Origin: a virus
Reading direction: 5' to 3' (one strand)
DNA length: 41,960 bases
Virus record (IMG/VR): IMGVR_UViG_3300043466_002940
Location: 1-41,960 of that record
This document shows positions 28,895 to 39,400 of the stretch, in pieces. How positions within the stretch are numbered: the first letter of the stretch is position 1; each line of letters starts with the position of its first letter. The notes below the pieces were generated by a model, which was not told the origin of the DNA, did no database searches, and saw only the letters and a list, made by a program, of their open reading frames with translations. Position numbers and translations under genes: made by a program.

Positions 28895-31800
28895 TGCCGA
28901 CTCGTGATTCTATCGTCCAGGTTCCGTTCGTCGGCGGCATCGACCAGCATACGGACCCGGACCAGCTCCAGCCGCCGAACATGGCGCTGCTCGCGAACTG
29001 CGTCGTGCGCAAGCCAGGCCGCATCGAGAAGCGCGCCGGGATGCACCTGCTTGCGCAGACGGGGACCACGAACACCCCTGCCACGGCCTTTGGAGGCACT
29101 GCTACGGTCCTTCCGTCCGATGCCGAGGCCATCGGCGCCAACGACGCGCAAGACGGCTCCAAACTCCTCGTGGCGGCCGGAAGCACCCTGTTCGAGTACG
29201 TCGGCTCCGACGCGGCGCACGGCTACCGTGAGGTGAACCGCATCCCGTCCTGCTACGGCACGCTGCACCCGGTCGACGCGACGGGTGGCGAGATCATCGA
29301 GGTCGAGTCGATGGTCAACGACGCGGGCACCCTGCGCTGCACCGCCTGGGTGCTCGGCGCGCGCAACGGCCAGGACCTTACCAACGACAAGGCCATTCGC
29401 CAGCAGCCGGCCGGCACTCACGGTCTCTACGTCTCGGTGCAGCGCACGACGGACGGATCCTTCGTGACGCCGCCGACGCGCGTGCTCGACTCGTTTGGTG
29501 TCGCCACGACGCGCATCAGCGACATGCGCATGATGCTGTCGCTTGCAGACACGGGCACGACGCGGCACTGGGTCGTCGCGTTCCGCCGTGACTACGCCGT
29601 CATCGAGGCGTTCGTCATCAACGGCGTCGATGGGGCGCTGAAGACTACGCGCATCTTCGGTGGCTTCCCGACCACGGCATTCACCGGTCGTCCGTACTGG
29701 CGCGCGTTCGACATCACGAACGTCGCCGGCCGCAACTACTTCCTGTTCGCCTGGTGCGAGAACGACACGTCGCCTGCGTCTTCGGAGGTAAACCTGCGCC
29801 TTGAGTCGTTCAACGCGACGACGGGCGTGTTCACGACGACGTTCACCATGCCCGGCGGCGTCATCAGCAACGCCAACGCGAACGGCTCCACCACGCTGAG
29901 CGTCCACGACTGGAACCGCTACACGCCGCGTGGCGTCGTACTTGAGACGGACCCCACTGGCGTCAACGTGTCCATCGCCATTCGTATGGTCTACGAGCAA
30001 GACTCGGCGCCGTTCTACCTCGACGGCAAGTTCGTTGTGACGAACGCCAACTGCAACGGCGGATCTATCGCGGTCAGCACCAACAACTTCGCCTGGCTGC
30101 ACCGCGCAGGCTTTCAGACCGAAGACAACTTCTCGTCGTTCAAGCTGTCTGGGCCGGTTGGCGAGAACAAGACGACCGCTTCGTGCGTTCAACGTTTTTA
30201 TTTTCTTGAGACGGGAACAGTATCGGCAAATACATCAATAGCCGCTGTTGTTACTGCGCTTTTTGCAGATGGCAGTTATCAGCCATACAGCATCAAAAAT
30301 GCAGACGACGCCGGAAGCTCGTCCCCCGTTCGTCGATTTAGCAACCCCAGCCCATACATGGGCCAGGATTTGCTCAAGATTGCATCGAGCGGCATCTTCC
30401 CGATCCCGCAGCATATTTACCCTGCCGACAACAGTGTCGACGTCCAGCATCCCAACTGGGATCTTGGTGCAGTGGCTACGCCGACCCTCGATAGGGCTGT
30501 GATTTTTCAGAAGAACATAACGCGCGTGCAGCTTGGCGCTGCGCCAGCTGCCGTTGGGTATGCCAACACTGTACGCTATTGCCAGCTCTCCACTGCTGCT
30601 GGCATCAGATGCTACGCTGTCGTCTCGTTCGATGCTGCTGGCATCCCGGATGCCGTTGCGTTGTACAACGGGATGGGCGCTGCAAACATCAACAAGGCGC
30701 CGTCGCTGGACACGGTTATGCTGCTGTCGGTCGGAACGGGTCCGAACGGCCCGTGGGCAGTTCCTGTGGCCGTACCTGCTGCGACGCTCCAGGTGTTCGA
30801 CGACTTCAATAAAGCTGTACCGCTTGTTCTCCAGAACATTGTCTTCGAAGATATCGGCTCGAATACGGCTCCGGAATCACAGACGGTTGTCGAGACAAGC
30901 ATCGGCGTCGAGCAATGCGTGCATCGTTGGGACGTGAAGAACAATGGCACGCACGCCATTGTTGCAGTGTCCTCGACGTCAGCCGCCACGTTCAGCGGAC
31001 CGAACGGCGACGCCCCGCTTGGCTACGTCAGCCCGTTCGCGCGTAGCAACTATTTCGAGGTCTACCAGTGGCAGATCGGCGCGCAGTTCCGGTATGACCT
31101 GAACGACTACGCCACAACGGGAAGCAGCACTTCTAGGCCGATCTGGTGCGCGCTCGGTGGTCCGTGGCGCATGATTAGCAGTCTAACCTGGGTCGATCTG
31201 GCTACGAACCGGCTTGGCTGCGTGGTCATGCCGTCTGGCGACGACTATCAGCGCAGCGCGTTCCTCATCTCGTTCACGAACGGAAACGCCACCGTAGAGA
31301 CTGCGCTCGACCCTGTGGATAGCAACCCGATCCAGTACGCTGGCGGCGTCGTCTACACGAACAACAAGGGCGTGTTCGTCGAGTCGATGAACATGGCGCG
31401 CATCGCAGCGGCGCCGTTGAACTGTCCTCGCGTCATGGCGAAGCGCAGTGGTGGAGCGGTCGTTGGCTTCACCTGCGGCGCCATCCGCCAAGGCCAGAAC
31501 GACGGAGGCAGCGAGGTCTTCGCGCTCGACTACACCACTCAGCCTGGCAGCTGGCGAACGCTGAAGCAGTGGGGCGACTACACCATCGTCAACGGCGGGG
31601 TCTTGTCGGCCTACGACGGCAGTTCGTGCAACGAAGCGACGATGCTGCTCTGGCCGCAGTCCGACCTGACGAGCATCGCGTACGACCGCATCGCGTTCAA
31701 GCTGTACCAGCTCGACAATCCGAGTACCGACTTCTACGGCTGGAAGAATCCAAACTTCACATTCTGGTATGACTACAACTACACGTCATTCCCGGTCGGC

Positions 31801-33954
31801 CCTCTGCTTTTTGGCATCACGAGGCCGTGGTTTGCGTATGAGGCTGGGCTGAATAGCCCGAACGGGAACATCCCGGCCGGCGCGAACGGTGGCGTTATCG
31901 GAGATGGCTTCTGCGGGTGGGATACCATCAAGACAACGTGGGGCGATGACCCGACGAAGGACTATCAGGCGGTCTACATCGACCCTCGCTTTCAGCAAGT
32001 CCAGGGACGTCCTACTCAAGCAGCTGGCTCTGGCGTAAACCAGGCGTCGATGTCTCACTACTACGGCAGGTATCAGTCTGGGTACTCCGTATACAATGTG
32101 CGCAGGGCTACGGCTGGTGAGGTCTACATCGTAAGTTGGGCGCCAAGGAACTCTACGCTCGACGCTTCCACGGCCACTGGCAATCAGTTCCAGCCTGAGA
32201 ACAAGTACAACCCGATTGTGGCAAACGGCGACTTTCTCGTGCGCTGGTGTTACGAGGCTGTCGACGGGACTGGTCGCGTCGTCCGAAGTGCGCCGAGCCA
32301 AGCTGTATCGTTTACAATTTGTGCGACGATCCAGTATGGGAAGGGTCAGGCCGTATCCGGCCTGAAGCCTGAGCCCGGCGGCGTTGTCGACGAGTATCGC
32401 TACGGGTTCTACGTCCCTCGCCTTGAGCTGACGAACCGGCTCAAGACGGCGGTCGCCGACTCCAAGCGAACGGTGCTCCAGCCGTACTTCACCGCGGAGC
32501 CGTTCGCGACGGTGTTCTATCGTGTGCCATTCTCGAACTTCCTGCCGGAATACAAGAACGACTTCACCATCAGTCGCAACGCGACGCGCGGCGTCGTGCC
32601 CTACTCGTCGGCGAACGCTGGCGGCGTCAACGAAAACCCCTACGGCCTCGTCACGAACAACTTCCGGTGCTTCGACGGGCCGCAGGGCGACTACAACGGC
32701 CTGCTCTCGCAGCCGTTCCTCTACACGACGGGCGGCGTGCTCGACAACGTGCCACCTCCGAGTGCTCTCTGCATGACGGTTCATCAGAACCGCCTCGTGG
32801 CGGGCGGCGCGGACGACGCGACGGTCGTGTGGTTCTCGAAGGAACTCTCACCGACCGACGCGCCTGGATTCAACGACGCGCTCACCATCCAGATCGAAGA
32901 CGGCGGCCCCGTCACCGGCATCGCGAGCCTGGAAAGCGTGCTCGTCATCTTCAAGCAGAACATGACGTTCATCGTGCCGGGCGACATGCCCGACGATGCG
33001 GGCGGCGCCATCAACCGCGGCTACGTCTCAAACACGCTCGGAACGCCTGTGCGGATGCCGCACGGCATCGGCTGCATCGACCACCGCAGCGTCGTCGAGA
33101 CGCCGGTCGGCGTGTTCTTCCAGTCCGCGCGCACCATCGAACTGCTCGCCCGCGATATGAGCATCACGCCAGTCGGCCTGAAGCTCGACGACAGCCTGAA
33201 GCAGCTCGGCAACATCGTGTCGGCGGCGCACAACGCGCGCGACAACGAGGTCTGGTTCGTCTTCAAGGCGGATGGGTTTGTCGGCCTGTACTGGGCGACC
33301 TACAATTACCTTACCGACACCTGGTCCACGCACAAGGTCGAGCCTGGTCCCGACCTTGAGATTCGAACGCCCTGCGCTGTGACGATGGTCGGCAACGTCC
33401 CGCACATGATGGCGCAGTACGTCCCGGCGTTTGCGGCCAGCCAGACCATGGTTTTTAAGCAAAGCGACTCGACGTTCTTCGATGTCGGACCAGTCTCCAC
33501 GAACAACGGTCGGCTCTACGTCCCGATGTCCTGGCGGACGGCGCCTATCGCCATGAACCAGATCCAGGGCTACCAGCGGCTCAAGCGCATCCGCGTCATC
33601 GGCAGCCCCATCCCGACGACGAGCACGGGCGCCCCTGCCACCAGGGAGCCCCATGGCGCGTCTTTCGCGCTCCAGACCGACTACGCCACTGCCGGGCTCA
33701 ACATCGGCTCGCAAACGGCCTCCTGGACGGAAGCAGAGGCCACTGCGGTCTACACCGACCAGAACCGCGAGGTGTACGAGGTTCACGTCGCGGAGCAGAA
33801 GGGCCAGAAGCTCACGCTCTCGTACACGGAGACGGCGCCGGCAAGCATCACCGGGCTCACGCACGGGTACGGCACCGCTTTCTCTAACCTCGCTCTGATC
33901 GTCGGCTTGAAGAGCGGGCTCGATAAGCGTATCACCAGCGGAGCCAAGCATTAG
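28894..33954 (+). CDS. very large tail hub/stabilisation protein
   Basis: 1686 aa. The N-terminus VPFVGGIDQHTDPDQLQPPN followed by ANCVVRKPGRIEKRAG resembles the start of phage stabilisation (P22 gp10-like) or tail-tube B-like proteins. The C-terminal third has WFSKELSPTDAPGF, VFFQSARTIELLARD and NEVWFVFKADG, typical of beta-propeller-like tail hubs. Its size is about three times a usual gp10. The central part (30197 to about 32350) has more A/T and different codon use, suggesting an acquired or exchanged domain. Confidence 0.75.
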   Translation: MPTRDSIVQVPFVGGIDQHTDPDQLQPPNMALLANCVVRKPGRIEKRAGMHLLAQTGTTNTPATAFGGTATVLPSDAEAIGANDAQDGSKLLVAAGSTLFEYVGSDAAHGYREVNRIPSCYGTLHPVDATGGEIIEVESMVNDAGTLRCTAWVLGARNGQDLTNDKAIRQQPAGTHGLYVSVQRTTDGSFVTPPTRVLDSFGVATTRISDMRMMLSLADTGTTRHWVVAFRRDYAVIEAFVINGVDGALKTTRIFGGFPTTAFTGRPYWRAFDITNVAGRNYFLFAWCENDTSPASSEVNLRLESFNATTGVFTTTFTMPGGVISNANANGSTTLSVHDWNRYTPRGVVLETDPTGVNVSIAIRMVYEQDSAPFYLDGKFVVTNANCNGGSIAVSTNNFAWLHRAGFQTEDNFSSFKLSGPVGENKTTASCVQRFYFLETGTVSANTSIAAVVTALFADGSYQPYSIKNADDAGSSSPVRRFSNPSPYMGQDLLKIASSGIFPIPQHIYPADNSVDVQHPNWDLGAVATPTLDRAVIFQKNITRVQLGAAPAAVGYANTVRYCQLSTAAGIRCYAVVSFDAAGIPDAVALYNGMGAANINKAPSLDTVMLLSVGTGPNGPWAVPVAVPAATLQVFDDFNKAVPLVLQNIVFEDIGSNTAPESQTVVETSIGVEQCVHRWDVKNNGTHAIVAVSSTSAATFSGPNGDAPLGYVSPFARSNYFEVYQWQIGAQFRYDLNDYATTGSSTSRPIWCALGGPWRMISSLTWVDLATNRLGCVVMPSGDDYQRSAFLISFTNGNATVETALDPVDSNPIQYAGGVVYTNNKGVFVESMNMARIAAAPLNCPRVMAKRSGGAVVGFTCGAIRQGQNDGGSEVFALDYTTQPGSWRTLKQWGDYTIVNGGVLSAYDGSSCNEATMLLWPQSDLTSIAYDRIAFKLYQLDNPSTDFYGWKNPNFTFWYDYNYTSFPVGPLLFGITRPWFAYEAGLNSPNGNIPAGANGGVIGDGFCGWDTIKTTWGDDPTKDYQAVYIDPRFQQVQGRPTQAAGSGVNQASMSHYYGRYQSGYSVYNVRRATAGEVYIVSWAPRNSTLDASTATGNQFQPENKYNPIVANGDFLVRWCYEAVDGTGRVVRSAPSQAVSFTICATIQYGKGQAVSGLKPEPGGVVDEYRYGFYVPRLELTNRLKTAVADSKRTVLQPYFTAEPFATVFYRVPFSNFLPEYKNDFTISRNATRGVVPYSSANAGGVNENPYGLVTNNFRCFDGPQGDYNGLLSQPFLYTTGGVLDNVPPPSALCMTVHQNRLVAGGADDATVVWFSKELSPTDAPGFNDALTIQIEDGGPVTGIASLESVLVIFKQNMTFIVPGDMPDDAGGAINRGYVSNTLGTPVRMPHGIGCIDHRSVVETPVGVFFQSARTIELLARDMSITPVGLKLDDSLKQLGNIVSAAHNARDNEVWFVFKADGFVGLYWATYNYLTDTWSTHKVEPGPDLEIRTPCAVTMVGNVPHMMAQYVPAFAASQTMVFKQSDSTFFDVGPVSTNNGRLYVPMSWRTAPIAMNQIQGYQRLKRIRVIGSPIPTTSTGAPATREPHGASFALQTDYATAGLNIGSQTASWTEAEATAVYTDQNREVYEVHVAEQKGQKLTLSYTETAPASITGLTHGYGTAFSNLALIVGLKSGLDKRITSGAKH

Positions 33955-33962
33955 GAGTAGCC

Positions 33963-34820
33963 ATGGCGGTCGATCCAGTTTCTCTCGGGGTAGCGGCGGG
34001 CGTTAACCTGCTTGCGCCGGCAGTCGCCAAGGGCATCGGCGGCCTGTTTGGCTTGGACGAGCCGAGCGATGAAGAGCGCCGCGCCGCTGCTCGTCGGCAG
34101 GAAGCCATCGACCGCCTCACGGCTGATGCGGAAGGCCGCACGGCTTCTCCAGCACAGCTCGCTGCGCTCGCGCAGCAGCAGCGCACGCAGCAAGCGCTCG
34201 CGAGCCTCGCGCAGCGTGGCAGCGTGCAGCAGCGCGCGGGCAACGTACGCGCGGCCATGCAGGCGGCTCCGGAGGTCATGGCGCAGCAGGGGGCCGTGGC
34301 GGCGCAGACCCGCGCCGAGGAGATGGCCCGCGCTCGCAACGCTCTCGCGCAGGCGCAGATGGGCGTGGCGACGCAAGAGGCGGCCCAGGGCGCCGCTCGT
34401 CGCGAGTACATGCAACGCCTCATCGGCGCAGGCATCCAAGGTGCTGCGGCGGTCACTGGCGACGTTATGACCCGTAGCCCAGACGCGGCTACTGGCGCCA
34501 CGGGTGGAACTGGGGCGGCAGCTCCGGCTACGGCGACGACGACCGCGGCGACTGGCACCACGTCGCAAGCGCAGACAGCGGCGCCTACTTCGTCTCAGTT
34601 TGCGGCTGCACCAGGCGAAGGGGTGGCGGCTCCGGCAACTCAAGGGCAGGGAGTGCAACTTGGTCCGTCAGCGTCAATGGCGCTCGGGCAGTCGTTCCAG
34701 CCGTTCAGCCGCGAAGGTCAGCTCAGCCCGGGGGGCCTCCAGCTTGGCGGGTCGCCACTCGGTGCAGTGGGCATGAATCGTCGCGCTCGTCCGTTCTCGC
34801 TCAACCTTGGGGGGCGGTGA
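33963..34820 (+). CDS. internal virion / ejection protein 1
   Basis: 285 aa, TTAGGAGTAGCC before ATG. A hydrophobic Gly-rich start (VSLGVAAGVNLLAPAVAKGIGG) is followed by a long Ala/Gln/Arg helix (residues 40-165) and a low-complexity Ala/Thr/Gly/Pro tail. This matches small internal or ejection proteins encoded after the tail hub in podoviruses. Confidence 0.7.
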   Translation: MAVDPVSLGVAAGVNLLAPAVAKGIGGLFGLDEPSDEERRAAARRQEAIDRLTADAEGRTASPAQLAALAQQQRTQQALASLAQRGSVQQRAGNVRAAMQAAPEVMAQQGAVAAQTRAEEMARARNALAQAQMGVATQEAAQGAARREYMQRLIGAGIQGAAAVTGDVMTRSPDAATGATGGTGAAAPATATTTAATGTTSQAQTAAPTSSQFAAAPGEGVAAPATQGQGVQLGPSASMALGQSFQPFSREGQLSPGGLQLGGSPLGAVGMNRRARPFSLNLGGR

Positions 34821-36448
34821 TGGCTGAGCCGCGTATCAACCCATACACTGGACGCACAGAGAACAGGCCGCCGCCCGTCGAGAAGAAGGGATTTCAGGGG
34901 CCGGAAGCCGGCACCGCCTCAAGGTTCCCTGGTGGTCCTGTCGCACTTTACGACTTTACACAGCCGCAGGCTGGCCCGGTTCAGCCACCGCCTGTGGCGG
35001 AGGGGACAGTTACGCCAGGCCGAGCGCCGGTGGACCGCAACGAACTCGAACTTGCAGCGGAGCGGGAGTACCAGGGCGCAGGCATGATGGGCGCAGCCAG
35101 TGCGCCAGTCGGCTCGCTTGGCGGCTACAAGGCTCGCACGCTCTCTCTTCCGGAGGAGATTGAGCAAGCGTCGAAGCAGGCGAGCGAAGCCATCCAGGCC
35201 GAGCTTACGGCCGGACGTGAGTACGCAAAGAAGGTGACGCCGCTTCAGGAAGATGAGTCGAAGCGTGTGCAGCAGCGCATGGCGGCAGAGGAAGGCCGTA
35301 TGGGCCGGCTCGTCGACCTTGGTAAGCAGCAGCAGACGCTTACCGAGGAGATGGGCAAGCGCGTCGAGTCCTTCCGCGTTGATCCGAACCGGATCTTCGG
35401 CCAGGGCGGCGAGCGCGCGGCAACGACCTTCGGGCTCGGCATCGCGTCTGCGCTCTCGAACATCGGCGAAGCCATGCAGGGCAAGGCGGCGACGAACCAA
35501 ATCCTCTCGCTGGTGCAGAACCGCATCGCGCAGGACATCGGGCTCCAGGAGAACGACTACCGTCGTATGCTCCAGGGCTACGAGGTGAAGCGCAACGGAC
35601 TCATGGACTCCATCCGTCAGGTCGGCGACGAGCGCCTTGGCGCAGAGGCGCTGGCGAAGCAGCAGGGGCTCTTCTACGCAGACCAGCTTGGCAAGATTGC
35701 CAAGCAGGTAGGGCTCACGGACGCGCAGGCGGCTCGTCCGCTCCTCGAAGCGCAGGCGCGCATCCTTCAGGGCCTTGGCGAGCAGAAGGGCCGCGTCGAG
35801 CAGTTCAACGTCGCGGCGCAAAACCAGCAGGCGCAGTTCAACGCGAGCCTTGAGGCTCAGCGCCGTCAACTCGAAGAGCAACGCCGGATTTCTCAAATGT
35901 CGACATACGCGCTTGGCGAGAAAGACCAGGAGCGGATTAAGACGCAGCTCGACAAGGCGAATGAGAAGCAGCTCGTGCAGCGCTCGGCTGGCCTCCGCGA
36001 GATGAAGTCGATGCTTCAGGCAAACCCCAACGTGGCGGAATCGACCAAGGGCCTGATCCAGTCCTTCGTCAACAGCGTCGCTGGCGAGTCGCAGCCTGGC
36101 GTCATTCAGTCCAAGCTCGCTCAACTCGCGGTGGAGAACCTGTCTCCGCAAGACCAGCAGTTCGTTCGTGCGTACCAGCGATACATTGGCGGCCGCCTCA
36201 CCGCACTTGGTGGCAAGGCCATCACCGCGAACGAAAAGGCGCTCTTCAACCTCGCCAACTACACGAGCCCGAAACAGTTTGGCGCACTCCTCGACGAGGA
36301 GAGCAACGGCCTGCGCGACGACGCGCTTTCGATCTGGAAGACGTCTGGCTTGCGCGGGGACGCTTCGCTCATCCTCTCTCGTGACCTGCGTGGCCTATAT
36401 CAGGGCCTCGTGACCGAACCAACTGAGAAGCCCCCGGAGGCCAAGTGA
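34820..36448 (+). CDS. internal virion / ejection protein 2
   Basis: 542 aa from ATG 34820 (GTG 34817 adds one residue). A Pro-rich N-terminus (about 1-80) precedes long helices (EEIEQASKQASEAIQAELT; QFNVAAQNQQAQFNASLEAQ). It resembles coiled-coil internal virion proteins that form the DNA-ejection conduit. Overlaps at both ends (TGATG, GTGA). Confidence 0.7.
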   Translation: MAEPRINPYTGRTENRPPPVEKKGFQGPEAGTASRFPGGPVALYDFTQPQAGPVQPPPVAEGTVTPGRAPVDRNELELAAEREYQGAGMMGAASAPVGSLGGYKARTLSLPEEIEQASKQASEAIQAELTAGREYAKKVTPLQEDESKRVQQRMAAEEGRMGRLVDLGKQQQTLTEEMGKRVESFRVDPNRIFGQGGERAATTFGLGIASALSNIGEAMQGKAATNQILSLVQNRIAQDIGLQENDYRRMLQGYEVKRNGLMDSIRQVGDERLGAEALAKQQGLFYADQLGKIAKQVGLTDAQAARPLLEAQARILQGLGEQKGRVEQFNVAAQNQQAQFNASLEAQRRQLEEQRRISQMSTYALGEKDQERIKTQLDKANEKQLVQRSAGLREMKSMLQANPNVAESTKGLIQSFVNSVAGESQPGVIQSKLAQLAVENLSPQDQQFVRAYQRYIGGRLTALGGKAITANEKALFNLANYTSPKQFGALLDEESNGLRDDALSIWKTSGLRGDASLILSRDLRGLYQGLVTEPTEKPPEAK

Positions 36449-39400
36449 CCAAGCTCTACGACAAGCGAGAGAAGGCCGTCGTCGACGTTGCTCCTGGCGA
36501 GGTTGCTGGAGCGCTCGATTCGGGCATGTTCTCGTTCGCCAAGGACCAGAAGGTCCCGGTGAACTACAAGGGCCAGCTCATGTTCACGACCCCGGAGTAC
36601 GCGGGGCGTTATCGGGACAGGCTGATCTTCGTCAACGAGTCGGACGTCGAACAGTCCAAGGCGGAACAGGCGACGTCTGGCATCGGCGGCGCCGTGGAAG
36701 CGACGGCCCTCGGCCTCGGCAAGGCGCTGACGCTTGGCGCTGGCCCTGCGCTGCTCGGCGCAGTGAGCGACACGGCGCGCGAGCGTATGCGCGAGCTTGA
36801 GCTTGGACGGCCTGGCATCACGACGGCAGCCGAGATCGGCGGCCTCCTCGTGGACCCGTTCGCCCTGGCAGGCCGTGTCGGTCAGAGGGCAGCGCTGAGA
36901 GGCGCGGAGCAGCTTGCAGCGCGAGAGGCGGAGCAAGCAGCGGCCCGCGCAGCCGTGTCGCCGGAGATCGGCGCGGGGCAGGCTGCGGCCTTGTTTGGCC
37001 CCGCGAGGCAGACGCCGGCAGGCGTCGCAGCGCAAGTGGCGGGAGAGGTGGCGCAGGTCGGTCGAGGAGCCATTGGCCGTGAAGTTAGCCCGCTTGCTCT
37101 TGGTCGGCAAGCTGCGGCTCCTACGGCGGAAGAGGCGGCTCGCCTTACCGCGGAGTTCGAGGCGCGTCAGGCTGCCATCCGCCAGGGCGCCATCGATCGC
37201 GCTCGTGCCGTGGCGACCGATGAGGCTGGCCAAGTCGTCGAGGAGGCGTCGCTTCGTATGCGCCCGCTCACTGGGCCGACGTCGCCTGCGGAGCCGGGCC
37301 TGCGCCTTGGTGCGGACCCGTTCCGCACGGAGGGGCTTGCCATGCGCGGGCGGCAGGCCGAGGAGCTGATGGCTCGTGGCCAGGCTGCGCGCACGGCCGA
37401 GGGCCGCATCGCCGAAGAGGCGGTCGGCATGGAGCGCGGGCTCCAGCCTGGGCAGGTCGGCCCGATGGAAGACTTCACTCGCGCACCGAGCGAGTTCCTG
37501 CAAGCTGGCGACGCACGCAATCAGATGGCGAACCTCGAAGAGGCGCTTCAAGCCAATGCGGCTGCGGCCAGCCGTGCTCGTTCTGAGGCTGGCCGTCAGA
37601 GGCTTGCGGCGGAGCGCGACCGACTGCTCGCGCAGCGCGACGAGCTTGAGTACACGCTCTTCGGCGCAGAGACTCGCGCGGAAGAGGCCATGGCGACGCA
37701 GGCAGAGCGCGCGCTCGGCGCGGCGGAGATGCAGGCTGGCGCCCCGGCGCGTGCGCTCGAAGCGGAGCGCATGGGCCGCATGGCCGGCGAGATCGAAGCA
37801 GCCAACGTGCTGCCTCCGACGCTCCGCACTGCGGAGACTCGCGTCGCAGCGGAGAACGTCTCGCCGCGCCTTGGTGTCCCTGCTGCGCCTGCACCAAACG
37901 TCTCTCCGCTGGGCCTCGGCATGGCCGAGACGGGCGTTATGCCCGCTGGCCGTGGCCTGGCCCTCGGCGCCCCAATCGAGGCTCGTGCTGCGCAGGCTGC
38001 GACCGACGTGACCGCCGCTGCCGCTCCCGGACTCGTCGAGCGCATCGGCCGTCCGGCGCTCGAAGGCGCGCTCTACTCTGGCGCGACGCAGGCGTACAAG
38101 CAGGAGCTTGGCCTGGAGCCTGGCGGCGTGGGCGAAGTGCTCGCAGCTACGGCGCTCGGCGGCGTTATCGGCAAGGGGCTCACGCTCGGCGGCAAGGCGC
38201 TCGTGAAGGGACAGAAGGCGCTCACGGACGTCGCTGCGGAGAGTGCTCCCGGTTCGCTCGCGGCCATGATTGGCAAGGGCGCAGCCGGCATCGAGAAGAC
38301 GCACCTGCTTCGCCAGTGGGGCCAGTCGCAGAAGGCCGTGCGCAAACTCAACCAGCGCTTCACCGAGGACGAGCTTGGCAAGCTCGGTTCGTCGGCCATG
38401 ACGGACTACATCCGCAACGCAGCGGCCGACATCGAGAGGCTGAAGGCGGCTCACCCAGAGAACCAGTTCCTCCAGAGCATCAACATCGGGAAGAACGGGC
38501 TCACCTTCACGAACCTCTCGGCCGAGCAGCGCAACGCCATGGCGCAGGTGCTTCGCGAGGAGGCCGGCAAGGAAGTCGAGGCCATGTACGGCCCGACGCT
38601 GAACCAGATTGTCAGCCCCGAGGCCATCGACGCAGCGCTCAGTCGCGTCGAGAATAAGCTCCGCACTCGTGGCGCGGGCGACATCCCGCTCCAGGACATC
38701 CGCGCCGAGATTAACGCGCTGCGCGACTCCGTGGCTAAGCAAGAGCGATTCACGGTCGGCGACCTGCGCCGATACGAGATCGAGACCAGCCGCCGCTTCC
38801 AGGAGCGTCAGGGCACTCACGAGCCCATGACCGCGGCTCAGTCCACGTTCCGAAACGAAATCAAGAACCTGTACCTCGACACAGCAGAGCAGGTTTCGCC
38901 TGGCATCCGCCAGAGCCTTGTCGTCCCCAACCGCAACTACACGCTGGCCGATATGCTGGCTGCCGGGGCGGACGACGTGCTTGCGAAGCTCGATGTAACG
39001 TCTCCGGTGGGGCGTGACTCGCTCTCGCAGTTCGCCCTTGGCGCGTTCGCCATGGTGCAGCCCATCCCGGCTGCGCTCTTCTTCCTCGGCGCCACTGTCA
39101 TTCGCGGGCTCTACAACCAGCGCGGCGAGGGCTTCATCGCCGACATGGCTGGCAAGCTCTCCCGCAAGGCCACCAGCGTCGCCGCTGCCCCCGAGGCCGC
39201 TGCGCGCGAAGTCACGCAGAGCATCATCAACGCCAGGCGTCCGATGCTCGGTGCGCTCAATGGAGAGAAGCTGGTCGAGGTGAAGCCCACCGACTACACC
39301 AGCCTCTCACAGGGCATCCGCGAGCTGGCCGCGTCGACGGACTACGCGCACGAGAAGATTCGCCAGGCGACGGCATCCATGCCGCCCGACCAGCAGGAGC

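Noticed and set aside
36400-38820. 806-codon minus-strand frame opposite the large ejection protein
   Set aside because: Arg/Leu/Ala-rich mirror of the plus-strand gene; no motif and no promoter.
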